A stretch of DNA of 64,000 nt from Bin87 sp965220505 (GTDB lineage Bacteria > Chloroflexota > Dehalococcoidia > Lucifugimonadales > UBA3495). Below, piece after piece: positions 17,141 through 26,298 of this stretch. A model generated the notes under the pieces. That model was not told where the DNA came from. It saw only the letters and a program-made list of their open reading frames with translations, and made no database searches. A program made the position numbers and the translations under genes. The first letter of the stretch is position 1, and every line of letters begins with the position of its first letter. The DNA is taken from contig CBDCQE010000001.1 of assembly GCA_965220505.1 (NCBI GenBank), positions 310,001 through 374,000 on the forward strand, given 5' to 3'.

Positions 17141-17917
17141 ATGAAACCGTTGCGCGTTGCCATGCTTCACTTGGCCCCGGAACTGGCCGACGTCGCCCAC
17201 AATCGCGGGTTGGCCGAGAAGGGTTTGGCCCGCGCCGCCGCCCTGGGCGCGCAGTGGGTCATAACTCCGGAACTGTTCATCACCGGCTACAAGTTCGCCG
17301 AGATGATCGGCACCGACTGGATCCTCCCCCAGCCTGACGAGTGGATGCAAACCTTCTGCGGTCAGGTCCGCGAGCTTGGCCTGACCGTATTTCTCTCTCA
17401 TCCCGAGCGCGACCCCGACGGCGATCTGATGTACAACACCGTCTTCGTCATCGGGCCCGACGGTTCCATCATCGGGCGCCACCGCAAGGTTAAGGCCCTG
17501 CGCGGGCCGGAGGCGTGGTCGTCTCCCGGCGATGACATCGTGCCCATCGATTGCAGCGGCACCGCCGTCGGCGTGGTGATCTGCGCCGACGCTTATCGCA
17601 ACGATGTCGCCGGCATTCTGAAAGACCGCGGCGCCGAGATCCTGGTCTCGCCGGCGTCCTGGGGTCCTGGGGACTGCGGCCCCGTGGGGGAGTGGGAGCA
17701 GCGAACCCTGGACACCGGCCTGCCCATCATGGTGTGCAACCGCTCCGGCTGGGAGGCCGACGACCTGGATTTCAACGAGGCGGTCAGCGTCGTCGCCGTA
17801 AACGGCAAGCGGGTCCTCCAGGCCTTCTGTGGCGAGGAATCCGCCGTGCTGTTGTTTGACTGGGATCTCGACGCCATGGCTCCCGTCTCCGCCGATTACG
17901 AAATCGCCTGGCTGTGA
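17141..17917 (+). CDS. Carbon-nitrogen hydrolase (nitrilase superfamily)
   Basis: Protein of 258 residues with the Glu-Lys-Cys triad of the superfamily: Glu in TPELFITGY (near 43), Lys in HRKVKALRG (near 112) and Cys in VVICADAYRND (near 147). These enzymes hydrolyse amides, nitriles or carbamoyl groups. The substrate is not predictable; no neighbour points to one. Starts after GGAGAAGTGACC. Confidence 0.88.
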   Translation: MKPLRVAMLHLAPELADVAHNRGLAEKGLARAAALGAQWVITPELFITGYKFAEMIGTDWILPQPDEWMQTFCGQVRELGLTVFLSHPERDPDGDLMYNTVFVIGPDGSIIGRHRKVKALRGPEAWSSPGDDIVPIDCSGTAVGVVICADAYRNDVAGILKDRGAEILVSPASWGPGDCGPVGEWEQRTLDTGLPIMVCNRSGWEADDLDFNEAVSVVAVNGKRVLQAFCGEESAVLLFDWDLDAMAPVSADYEIAWL

Positions 17918-17990
17918 GTTCCCCTGTCGGCGATCACCCTGAAAGGCGTCGTTGGGGATTCAACGTCGCCTCGTGGGCCGCAGGACTGGA

Positions 17991-18737
17991 ATGAAACAAC
18001 GCGCCCGGCCCCTGCTCATGGTGTTGTGGGGGGCGGTTGGGCCGTTACGCGATCTGGCGCCCATCGTCGTCGTCATCGCGTTCTTTCAGATCGTCGTCCT
18101 GCGACAGCCGTTTCCCGATTTAGGAAACGTTGTCGTGGGGCTGGTTTGTGTGTACCTGGGACTGACGCTCTTCATTCGGGGTCTCGAAACCGGTCTGTTT
18201 CCCTTGGGCGATGCTTTGGCCCAGGGATTTGCGAACCGGGGCAGCCTCTCGGCATTGCTGGCTTTCGCCTTTTGCCTAGGCTTCGCCACCACGGTCGCCG
18301 AACCGGCCCTGATCGCCATCGCGGGTGAGGCTGCCGAGGTCGCGGCTGAGGCCGGCGCCATCGCCGAAACTGACCGGGCCCGCTCTTCCTACGCTTTAAC
18401 CCTGCGCCTGGTGGTGGCGGTATCGGTGGGCGCGGCCATCGTGCTGGGCGTGCTGCGCATCCTGAAAGGCTGGCCCATCCATTACCTGATTATCGGCGGT
18501 TACGTTCTGGTCACCGCGCTCACCGTCTTCGCGCCCGAGGAGATCATCGGAGTTGCCTATGATTCCGGTGGCGTGACCACCAGCACCATTACCGTGCCCC
18601 TGGTTACCGCCTTGGGAGTGGGGCTCGCCACCTCGATTCGGGGCCGCAACCCCATGGTGGACGGCTTCGGGCTCATCGCCTTCGCCAGCCTGACGCCGAT
18701 GATCTGCGTCCTGGCCTACGGCTTGGTGACCCGATGA
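17991..18737 (+). CDS. DUF1538 membrane protein, first of a pair
   Basis: Protein of 248 residues with about 6-7 hydrophobic segments. Signature blocks of DUF1538 are present: GFATTVAEPALIAIA in the middle and YDSGGVTTSTITVP near residue 200. The family is an uncharacterised integral membrane protein, often next to PII-like genes; transport is suspected. The next gene overlaps it by 4 bases (ATGA) and is a paralogue, so the two may form a heterodimer. Confidence 0.85.
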   Translation: MKQRARPLLMVLWGAVGPLRDLAPIVVVIAFFQIVVLRQPFPDLGNVVVGLVCVYLGLTLFIRGLETGLFPLGDALAQGFANRGSLSALLAFAFCLGFATTVAEPALIAIAGEAAEVAAEAGAIAETDRARSSYALTLRLVVAVSVGAAIVLGVLRILKGWPIHYLIIGGYVLVTALTVFAPEEIIGVAYDSGGVTTSTITVPLVTALGVGLATSIRGRNPMVDGFGLIAFASLTPMICVLAYGLVTR

Positions 18738-19555
18738 CCGAACTACTGGGTGTCCTGGTCGCCACGGTGCGGTCAACCATATTCGACGTGGCGCCCATCG
18801 TGGGCGTCCTGGTCCTGTTTCAGGTGGTCGTGCTGCGCCGTCGCCTGCCCAATCTCCGACGCATGGCCGTCGGTCTGGTGTACGTTCTAATTGGGCTGGC
18901 CCTCTTTCTGGTGGGACTGGAGCAGGCGCTATTCCCCATCGGTGAGACCATGGCGCGGCAACTCACGGACCCGTCGACCATCGGCGCGTCCAGTCTGGCC
19001 GGTGCGGTGGACTGGCGCGATTATCTGTTGGTGTACGCCTTCGGCGGAGCCATCGGCTTTGCCACCACGGTGGCGGAACCCTCGCTCATCGCAGTGGCCA
19101 TCAAGGCTCAAGAGGTTTCCGGAGGCACGGTTCGCGCCTGGGGTTTGCGGATTGCCGTGGCCGTGGGTGTCGCAATCGGCGTGGCCCTCGGCTGTTTCCG
19201 CATCGTCACCGGCACGCCTCTCCCCTGGTATATCATCGCCGCCTACGTGGTCGTTATCGTCCAGACATTCCGCGCCGGCCGAACCATAATTCCCCTGGCC
19301 TACGACAGCGGAGGTGTCACCACGTCAACCGTGACGGTTCCCGTGGTCGCCGCCCTGGGATTGGGTTTGGCCGCCAGCATCCCGGGCCGCAGTCCTCTCA
19401 TCGACGGTTTCGGTCTGATTGCGTTCGCCAGTGTTTTTCCTATAATGACCGTGCTTGGATATGCTATGGTAGCTTCATGGTGGAGTCGTCGCGGCGGTGC
19501 TGTGGATGCCAAGGAGTCCGGTCATGAGAATGAAGCTGATCGTCGCTCTGGTTAA
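18734..19555 (+). CDS. DUF1538 membrane protein, second of a pair
   Basis: Protein of 273 residues, paralogue of the preceding gene, with GFATTVAEPSLIAVA and YDSGGVTTSTVTVP at equivalent places and a short polar tail. Its 3' end overlaps the start of the PII-like gene by 32 bases, pointing to coupled translation of the whole four-gene set. Confidence 0.85.
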   Translation: MTELLGVLVATVRSTIFDVAPIVGVLVLFQVVVLRRRLPNLRRMAVGLVYVLIGLALFLVGLEQALFPIGETMARQLTDPSTIGASSLAGAVDWRDYLLVYAFGGAIGFATTVAEPSLIAVAIKAQEVSGGTVRAWGLRIAVAVGVAIGVALGCFRIVTGTPLPWYIIAAYVVVIVQTFRAGRTIIPLAYDSGGVTTSTVTVPVVAALGLGLAASIPGRSPLIDGFGLIAFASVFPIMTVLGYAMVASWWSRRGGAVDAKESGHENEADRRSG

Positions 19556-19874
19556 CAACGACACCACTGACCTTGTGGTCGACGCTGCCCGCGCTGGCGG
19601 CGCCACCGGAGCAACCGTCATCACCAGCGCCCGTGGCGAGGGACTGCACCGGGAAAAGACCTTCTTCGGACTCGGCCTGGAGTCCCGGCGTGATCTCGCC
19701 ATGTTCCTGGTCGTGGAAACCCGCGCCCGCGACATCCTGGAACGCATCCGCGATGCGGGACGGTTCGATACCCGTCACGGCGCCGGCATCGCGTTCCAGT
19801 TGGATATCGAGGACACCGTCGGGCTGGTCAGCCAATTGCCCGCCATACGCGAAGAGTTGGAATCCGACCTGTGA
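19524..19874 (+). CDS. PII-like signalling protein
   Basis: Protein of 116 residues with the ferredoxin-like PII fold pattern: MKLIVALVNNDTTDLVVDAA, then GATGATVITSARGEG, a T-loop-like region with KTFFGLGLE, and a C-terminal GAGIAFQLDIED. It lacks the YxGxEY uridylylation stretch of classical GlnB. PII-like trimers sense nucleotides or small metabolites and control transporters. Context with two DUF1538 genes and a CBS protein suggests it gates the DUF1538 pair. The start follows AAGGAG at 7 bases. Confidence 0.8.
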   Translation: MRMKLIVALVNNDTTDLVVDAARAGGATGATVITSARGEGLHREKTFFGLGLESRRDLAMFLVVETRARDILERIRDAGRFDTRHGAGIAFQLDIEDTVGLVSQLPAIREELESDL

Positions 19875-20275
19875 GCACGCAAGGGCCGGTCAGGGTCGGC
19901 GACGTGATGGCCACCCGGATCCACAGCATCGACGGGCTGGCCACCGTGGCCGAGGCCATTGCGCTGATGCGCGAGCACGGCGTCAACGCCCTGCTCGTCA
20001 ATCGCCGCGACGCCACCGATGAGGCCGGCCTGGCGCTGATCTCCGACATCGCCCGCGAAGTGATGGCCCCAGGCCGCTCGCCCGACCGGGTCCACGTGTA
20101 CGAGATCATGACCAAACCCGCGTTGTCGCTGCATCCGGATATGCTGACCAGGTACGCCGTCCGGTTGCTGATGCGGTTCAACGCTTCGCACGCCGTGGTC
20201 GCCGACGCCGACCGCAACGCCGTTGGCTTGGTCACCGTGCGCGACCTCGTACTTGGACAAGAGGCGGAAACGTAG
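19871..20275 (+). CDS. Two-CBS-domain protein
   Basis: Protein of 134 residues made of two CBS motifs (VGDVMATRIHSIDGLATVAE and YEIMTKPALSLHPDML). CBS pairs bind adenine nucleotides and report energy state. GTG start overlaps the PII-like stop by 4 bases. It is the last gene of the DUF1538-DUF1538-PII-CBS set and probably a second sensor for the same membrane system. Confidence 0.85.
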   Translation: MSTQGPVRVGDVMATRIHSIDGLATVAEAIALMREHGVNALLVNRRDATDEAGLALISDIAREVMAPGRSPDRVHVYEIMTKPALSLHPDMLTRYAVRLLMRFNASHAVVADADRNAVGLVTVRDLVLGQEAET

Positions 20276-20324
20276 TCGGCAGTAAGCGCCGGCGCAATCT
20301 GGCAAATCACCGGAGCACATCAGA

Positions 20325-21962
20325 ATGGATCCCATCAACCTCGTAGCAGAACGCCTAGGTATAGACCAGCAGCACCTGATCCCCTTCGGCAACACCAAGG
20401 CCAAGGTTAGCCTTGACGCCATCCGCGAAAACGGCCCGCGCGGCAAGCTGGTGGTCGTAACCGGCATCACGCCCACTCCGGCCGGCGAGGGCAAAACCAC
20501 CACCTCCATCGGCTTGACCGACGGACTGGGCCGGCTGGGACACAAGGCCGTGGTCAACCTGCGCGAGCCCGCCCTGGGCCCCATCTTTGGCATCAAGGGC
20601 GGCGGAACCGGCGGCGGCAAGGCCCGCGTGGTTCCCGAGGACGAGATCAACATCCATTTCACCGGCGACGCTCACGCCGTTGGCTCCACCCATAACCTGC
20701 TTGCCGCACTGGTGGAGAACGCCGTTTACCGCAACCAGGCCTGTGACATGGCGGCCGAGGGCGTCACCTGGTCCCGCGTCACTGACGCCTCCGACCGCGC
20801 CCTGCGGCAGATAACCAGCGGCCTGGGCGGGAATGCCAACAGTCCCCTGCGCGAGACCCGGTTCGACTTCATAACCGCCTCAGAGATCATGGCCATACTC
20901 GCCCTGGCCACGGATCTCGAAGACCTCCGCGCCCGCCTGTCCCGCATGGTGGTGGGAACCAACCGCAGCGGCGACCCGGTCTCCGTCGACGACCTGGGCC
21001 TGACCGGCCCGCTCATGGCCGTCATGCGCCACACCGTGATGCCCAACCTGGTTCAGACCATGGAAGGACAACCCGCCATCGTCCATTCCGGCCCCTTCGG
21101 CAACATCGCCCATGGCTGTAGTTCCATCATCGCCGACCGCCTGGCCCTGGGCTACGCCGACATCATTATCACCGAGGCTGGTTTCGCCTCCGACCTGGGC
21201 TTCGAGAAGTTCATGCACATCAAGACCCGCAACCGCGGGCTGCCCATTGCCGCCGCCGTCCTGGTATCGTCGGTCCGCGCCATGCGGTGGCACGGCGGCG
21301 CGCTGCGTCGCAACCTGTCCCAGCCCGACCTCGAAGCCATGAAGATCGGCGCCGCCAACATGGTGCATCACATCAACATCGTGCGCAGTTTTGGCCTGCC
21401 CGTGGTGGTCGCCCTGAACCGCTTCGACGGCGATAGCGCCGCGGAGTTGCAGGCCGCCGCTGACATCGCCGAGCAGGCCGGCGCCTACGCCACCGCCGAA
21501 TACTCCGGCTTCACCGATGGCGGCGAGGGTGGCATGGCCCTGGCCGAAGCGGTCGCCCGCGCCGCCAACGACCCCGCAGCGGCTCCGGATAGCATCGACT
21601 ACGCCTACGACCTCGACGCATCCATCGAGGACAAGGTGCTGGCCCTGGCCCAACGGGTGTACGGAGCCGACCGGGTCACCTGGACTCCCGACGCCCGCCG
21701 TCGCGCCCGCTTCTTCGCCTCCCAGGGTTGGGACAATCTGCCCATCTGCATGGCGAAAACCCACCTTTCCATCTCCCACGACCCCACGCTCAAGGGCAGC
21801 CCGTCCGGCTACGTCTTCCCCGTCTCCGACATCCGCGCCTCCGTAGGCGCCGGCTTCCTCTACACCCTGGCCGGCCGCATCGAGACCCTCCCCGGCCTCC
21901 CCACACGCCCCCGGGCGGTGGACATGGACGTCTCCCCCGACGGCGAGATCGTCAACCTCTAG
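20325..21962 (+). CDS. fhs: Formate--tetrahydrofolate ligase
   Basis: Protein of 545 residues, the usual length. It has the ATP-binding TPTPAGEGKTTTSIGL near residue 50, EPALGPIFGIKGGGTGGG near 80, and the family's IVHSGPFGNIAHGCSS and EAGFASDLGFEKF blocks. It makes 10-formyl-THF from formate, ATP and THF, feeding purine synthesis, fMet-tRNA or a methyl branch. The peptide deformylase gene downstream is a functional relative in formyl metabolism. Confidence 0.95.
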   Translation: MDPINLVAERLGIDQQHLIPFGNTKAKVSLDAIRENGPRGKLVVVTGITPTPAGEGKTTTSIGLTDGLGRLGHKAVVNLREPALGPIFGIKGGGTGGGKARVVPEDEINIHFTGDAHAVGSTHNLLAALVENAVYRNQACDMAAEGVTWSRVTDASDRALRQITSGLGGNANSPLRETRFDFITASEIMAILALATDLEDLRARLSRMVVGTNRSGDPVSVDDLGLTGPLMAVMRHTVMPNLVQTMEGQPAIVHSGPFGNIAHGCSSIIADRLALGYADIIITEAGFASDLGFEKFMHIKTRNRGLPIAAAVLVSSVRAMRWHGGALRRNLSQPDLEAMKIGAANMVHHINIVRSFGLPVVVALNRFDGDSAAELQAAADIAEQAGAYATAEYSGFTDGGEGGMALAEAVARAANDPAAAPDSIDYAYDLDASIEDKVLALAQRVYGADRVTWTPDARRRARFFASQGWDNLPICMAKTHLSISHDPTLKGSPSGYVFPVSDIRASVGAGFLYTLAGRIETLPGLPTRPRAVDMDVSPDGEIVNL

Positions 21963-22009
21963 CAACGGAAGTCCGCTGGCATCGCGTGTACGGTCCAAAA
22001 ACCCACGTA

Positions 22010-22040
22010 TCCCGTCCATCCTGTGCATCCATGCAAATTC
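22010..22040. repeat. Dispersed intergenic repeat, copy 2
   Basis: Reads TCCCGTCCATCCTGTGCATC and then CATGCAAATTC, nearly identical to 57056-57086 and close to 97-129. It lies in the 212-base gap between fhs and def; I see nothing else there. Confidence 0.75.
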
Positions 22041-22174
22041 CACTGTCCCTGAGTCTGCGTCGCCGCGTTTCGTTACCTTTACACCCCTAAAACCACCGGA
22101 ATATAATCGTCTGCAAGATTACGAATTTCGCAAAACCAACCGCGACAATATTCGCCTAACCCAGGGGTGTTACC

Positions 22175-22810
22175 GTGGCCGTGCTCCAGATGCGCGTTTT
22201 TCCCGATCCCATCCTGCGTCAGCGGGCTCGCAAGGTCACGCAGTTCGACGCCAAACTGGCGCAACTCGCGGCCGACATGGCGGAGACCATGAGCGCCCAC
22301 CACGGCGTCGGTCTGGCCGCCAACCAGGTCGGTGTGCTGCAGCGGATGTTTGTGGTGAAAATGGAAGATTGGGAAGAGGCTCTGGTGCTGGTCAACCCGG
22401 AGATCATGCGCCGGGAGGGTCTCCGCGATGTCGAGGAAGGATGTCTCAGCCTGCCCGGCTATCGCGGCATGGTGAGCCGCGCCGAGCGCATCCGTGTGCG
22501 CTACCAGGACCTTACCGGCAAACAGCAGCGTCTGCGCGCCGAGTGCATGCTGGCCCAGGCCATCGAGCACGAGACCGATCACCTCAACGGCATTCTCTAC
22601 ATTGACCACCTCATTGCCCACGACCAGTTCTTCCGCATCCACGTCAACGAAGATGGCGACGTCGAGTACCTGCCCACCGGCGAACCGGACGCCGCTGAAC
22701 TGGAGGCCGCCGCCCAGCGCATGAACAGTCGGAACTTGGTGCCCCAGTTCGATCCCAGCAACGGCCGGCCCGCGACGCGTCAGACCGACGACGCCACCGC
22801 CGCCGACTAG
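22175..22810 (+). CDS. def: Peptide deformylase
   Basis: Protein of 211 residues with all three motifs: GVGLAANQVG (near 50), EGCLSLPGY (near 89) and QAIEHETDHLNGIL (near 128), i.e. the Cys and two His metal ligands and the catalytic Glu. It removes the formyl group from new proteins. The C-terminal 50 residues are an acidic, Ala/Asp-rich extension beyond the catalytic core. GTG start; stop is 1 base before the next gene. Confidence 0.93.
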   Translation: MAVLQMRVFPDPILRQRARKVTQFDAKLAQLAADMAETMSAHHGVGLAANQVGVLQRMFVVKMEDWEEALVLVNPEIMRREGLRDVEEGCLSLPGYRGMVSRAERIRVRYQDLTGKQQRLRAECMLAQAIEHETDHLNGILYIDHLIAHDQFFRIHVNEDGDVEYLPTGEPDAAELEAAAQRMNSRNLVPQFDPSNGRPATRQTDDATAAD

Positions 22811-22811
22811 C

Positions 22812-24281
22812 ATGGACTCCGCCAGCCTGATCACCCGGCTGGCCGGGTTCTTCGACGCCCAGATCAACACGCCGGCCTGGCTGGTGGGAGGCGTAGTCCG
22901 TGACGCCCTTCTCGGCCGCGAAGTCCAGGATATCGACATCGCTGTCGCCGGCGATGCCCAGCCCGCGGGCCACGCCGTCGCCGAACACCTGGGCGCAACC
23001 CCCGTGCCCCTGCCCGAGTGGAACATCGTCCGAGTCGCGCTTCCTGGCCACGCTGAAAATGGCCGTCCTTTCCTGGTTGACATCTCCGGTCATCCCGGCT
23101 CTATCGAGGACGATCTGCGGTCCCGGGATTTCACCGTCGACGCAATGGCAATACCCATCGGCTGCTGGGACTCTGACGAGCGGTTCGACGCCATCATCGA
23201 TCCCCTGAACGGCAAGGCTGATCTCGCCCGTCGCGTCCTGCGCGCCGGCAGCGATGACGTGTTCGCCGCCGATCCCGGCCGGATGCTCCGCGCCGTTCGA
23301 CTCTCCCAGCAGGTCAGGCTCCGCATGGAGCCGGACACCGCCCGACTCATTCGACGCGACGCTCATTTCCTGCACCGCGTGTCCCCGGAACGCGTCCGCG
23401 ATGAGTTCATGGCCATCCTGGCCGCCCCCGGCGCCCGGCCCCAACTCGAAGTCCTGGACCGCCTGGACCTCCTCTGCCGCGTGATCCCGGAGCTCGAGGC
23501 CACCAAGCACTGCCAGCAGCCCCGTTCGCACCACTACTGGGATGTGTGGGGCCATCTGATCCACTGCGTCGAATACGCCGAGGAAGTGACCGCCGGCCAC
23601 CGCAACAATGCCATCTACACCATGGCGCCGTGGACCGCGAAAGAGGATGCCTATTTCGCTGAGGTCATCGGCGATGGCCACAATCGCCGCACCGTGCTCA
23701 AGCTGGCGGCCCTGCTACACGACATCGCCAAGCCCCAGACCCGGGCCGCCGACGCCGACGGCCGGGTCCGTTTCCTCGGCCATAGCGAGGAAGGGGCGGA
23801 GATCGTGCAGCGTCGTCTGGCATCGCTTCGCATGTCCCGCCGGATCACGGATCTGGTTGCCGAGATGGTGCTGCACCACCTGCGGCCCAGCCAACTCCGC
23901 CACGGGTCGGCTATGCCCTCCCCGCGGGCGATCTTCAGGTACTACCGCGATGTGGGCGATGCCGCGGTGGATACGCTCTACCTCGCCATGGCCGACGTGC
24001 TGGCCGCTCGCGGCCCCGATCTTTCCCCGGAACGTTGGGCTAACTATGCTAGAATGGTTGCCGCCGTTCTCGAATCCGGGACCGAACAACCCGGAAATCG
24101 TAACGGTAACCCACCCTTGATCAATGGCCACGACCTGATGGACGCTCTCGACCTCCCTCCCGGACCGCGCATCGGCTCTCTGCTCGAACGTCTCCGCGAG
24201 GCCGAAGCGGTCGGCGAAATCTCCAGCCGGGAGGACGCCATGAAACTGGCCGCCAGGTTGGCTGAACTGGGTGACAATTAG
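22812..24281 (+). CDS. CCA tRNA nucleotidyltransferase / poly(A) polymerase family, with HD domain
   Basis: Protein of 489 residues. The N-terminal nucleotidyltransferase head has WLVGGVVRDALLG and the metal-binding DIDIAV; RSRDFTVDAMA and DPGRMLRAVRL mark the fold's neck. From about residue 270 an HD phosphohydrolase domain follows (ALLHDIAKPQ; HSEEGAEIV). It likely adds CCA to tRNA 3' ends; class II enzymes of this type often carry an HD domain with phosphatase activity. Tightly linked to def. Confidence 0.87.
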   Translation: MDSASLITRLAGFFDAQINTPAWLVGGVVRDALLGREVQDIDIAVAGDAQPAGHAVAEHLGATPVPLPEWNIVRVALPGHAENGRPFLVDISGHPGSIEDDLRSRDFTVDAMAIPIGCWDSDERFDAIIDPLNGKADLARRVLRAGSDDVFAADPGRMLRAVRLSQQVRLRMEPDTARLIRRDAHFLHRVSPERVRDEFMAILAAPGARPQLEVLDRLDLLCRVIPELEATKHCQQPRSHHYWDVWGHLIHCVEYAEEVTAGHRNNAIYTMAPWTAKEDAYFAEVIGDGHNRRTVLKLAALLHDIAKPQTRAADADGRVRFLGHSEEGAEIVQRRLASLRMSRRITDLVAEMVLHHLRPSQLRHGSAMPSPRAIFRYYRDVGDAAVDTLYLAMADVLAARGPDLSPERWANYARMVAAVLESGTEQPGNRNGNPPLINGHDLMDALDLPPGPRIGSLLERLREAEAVGEISSREDAMKLAARLAELGDN

Positions 24282-24459
24282 CAATACACTATGACAGTCG
24301 CCCTCGTGGGATCAACGTACATAAATCCATTTCGGTTCTTGATTTGCTCGACGCGCGGGTCCAAATCCTCGCGACAATAGTGCCCGTATAATCGGGTCTA
24401 ACGCCAACGGCGCTGGCTTGCGCCGGCCAATACCAGCATAGGGGTCTGGAATAGATAGC
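24282..24459 (+). promoter_or_regulatory. secD leader with -10-like TATAAT and hairpin
   Basis: The 178-base gap has TATAAT at 24387-24392, without a convincing -35, and a GGCGC/GCGCC hairpin at 24409-24424 inside the predicted leader. No riboswitch class recognised. Confidence 0.4.
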
Positions 24460-26295
24460 ATGCGACGACGCACCGTTTTGCTGACGATTTTCATTCTGGC
24501 GGTGCTGGCGGTTTCGGCCGTCTCGCTCGCGCTACCGGAAATCCACGTCGGAATACCCGGCGTCCCCCGCCTCGATCGAGCCTCAACCGGCCCGCTGGGC
24601 CTAAAGTTGGGCCTGGACCTGCAGGGCGGCGCGCACCTGGTGTACCAGGCGGATACAGGAACTGTTCTGACAGTCACCTTCCCCGGCGATGCGGCGGCGG
24701 ACACGCCCGCCGTGGAGGAAGCCCTCGCCACAGTCGACTACCAGGGTGAGGTGAGCCAGTCCGAAGATGGCCTGACGTTCCGGATCTCCGGCGAGTTCCT
24801 CGGCCCCGAACGCCGCGCGGCGGTGCTCCAGGCGCTGACCGACGCCATCGCCGAACCCGTCGATTTCATCACCGACGACACCCCGCCTCCCACCAACGAG
24901 CAGATGGAAGGCGTGCTCAGCATCATCAGCAATCGCGTCAACCTCTACGGAACCGAGGAGCCGATCGTCCAGCGCTTCGGCGACGACCGCGTCATCGTCC
25001 AGCTTCCCGGCGCCAGTGGTTCCGTAATTTCTGTGCAGTTCACCGAAGACGCCGACATCGCCAAGCTCGGCAGCGTCATCGCCGAGCAGGGTTACGGTGA
25101 CGACGTGGACAGTCGGGGCGAAAACCGGTTCCGCATCACCACCGCGACCACCCTCGGCGAGTCAGAACGCGCGGCCCTCCGGACCATCCTGGAATCCGAG
25201 GTTGGGACCATCGTCGGCTATCAGGTGACGAGCAGCATAGACGACGCCAAGCGGCTCATCGGCGAGACGGCTCAACTTGAGTTCCTCCGCCGCAAATGCG
25301 CGGGACCCCTGGCCGCAGCCGGAGGCCTCTGCCTGCCCCCGTATACCGACAGCAGCGTCGGCCTCACCGGCGACGACCTTGTGGATGCTTACGTCGGCAC
25401 CGAGCAGGCCACCGGCGCGTGGGTCGTGAATATCCAGTTCGATGACCGAGGCGCCGAGTTGTTCGGCCAGATGACCGGCGAAATCAACACCCAGACCAAC
25501 CGACAAACCGACGAGGTCATCGCCGTGTTCCTCGATGGTCGCGAGCTGATCGCCCCCGTCGCCCGCGCCCACATCCGCGACGGTCGTAGCCAGATCTCCG
25601 GCGGCTTCAACCGCGAATCCGCCCGCAGGCTGGCGATTCAGCTCAAATCCGGCCGTCTTCCCGTGCCCTTGAACCTCATCCAGGAATCCGGCGTCGACTC
25701 GATACTCGGCAAGGAGTCACTGGAACGCAGCCTCCAGGCCGGTCTGGTTGGCCTGGGCCTGGTGCTGGTATTCGTCATCGCTTATTACCGCGCCGCCGGT
25801 GTGGTCGCTGCCGTCGCCCTGGTCTGTTACGCCATCGTGACCCTGGCCATCTTCAAGTTGGTGCCCATCACGCTCACCCTGCCCCACATTGGCGGTTTCA
25901 TCCTGTCTATCGGTCTCGCCGTCGACGCCAACATCCTGATCTTCGAGCGCATCAAGGAGGAGATCCGGCTGGGCCGCTCCTTGGGTTCGGCGATGGAGGT
26001 GGGGTTCAACCGCGCCTGGCCCGCCATTCGTGACGGCAACGTCAGCACGCTGATCACCTGCGTGGTGCTGCTTTGGTTCGGCAATCGCCTGGGCGGAGGA
26101 CTGGTCAACGGCTTTGCCCTGACTCTTCTGGTGGGCGTCCTTGTCAGCATGTTCACCGCGGTCCTGGTCAGTCGCAACCTGCTCCAGGCCCTCCAGACCA
26201 CCGGTCTGGGCCGCGCCGCCAACCTGTTCACGCCCGAGAAGATACAGCCCCGGTCCACGGGGCAGCGTCCTCAGTCGGCCCAGGGGGGCCAATAG
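24460..26295 (+). CDS. secD: Protein translocase subunit SecD
   Basis: Protein of 611 residues. An N-terminal membrane helix (7-25) is followed by LGLKLGLDLQGGAHLVYQ, the SecD signature, a large periplasmic P1 region, and from about 415 a bundle of five helices with GFILSIGLAVDANILIFERI. SecDF uses the proton gradient to pull exported proteins out of the SecYEG channel. secF follows 3 bases later. Confidence 0.95.
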   Translation: MRRRTVLLTIFILAVLAVSAVSLALPEIHVGIPGVPRLDRASTGPLGLKLGLDLQGGAHLVYQADTGTVLTVTFPGDAAADTPAVEEALATVDYQGEVSQSEDGLTFRISGEFLGPERRAAVLQALTDAIAEPVDFITDDTPPPTNEQMEGVLSIISNRVNLYGTEEPIVQRFGDDRVIVQLPGASGSVISVQFTEDADIAKLGSVIAEQGYGDDVDSRGENRFRITTATTLGESERAALRTILESEVGTIVGYQVTSSIDDAKRLIGETAQLEFLRRKCAGPLAAAGGLCLPPYTDSSVGLTGDDLVDAYVGTEQATGAWVVNIQFDDRGAELFGQMTGEINTQTNRQTDEVIAVFLDGRELIAPVARAHIRDGRSQISGGFNRESARRLAIQLKSGRLPVPLNLIQESGVDSILGKESLERSLQAGLVGLGLVLVFVIAYYRAAGVVAAVALVCYAIVTLAIFKLVPITLTLPHIGGFILSIGLAVDANILIFERIKEEIRLGRSLGSAMEVGFNRAWPAIRDGNVSTLITCVVLLWFGNRLGGGLVNGFALTLLVGVLVSMFTAVLVSRNLLQALQTTGLGRAANLFTPEKIQPRSTGQRPQSAQGGQ

Positions 26296-26298
26296 CGA

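Noticed and set aside
20880..22043. 387-residue frame antisense to fhs
   Set aside because: Shadow of a clear formate-THF ligase gene; low-complexity composition and no ribosome site.
24321..24385. Possible tRNA or T-loop (GGGTCCAAATCC) upstream of secD
   Set aside because: The flanking stem gives an 8-base loop and no other tRNA arm is present.
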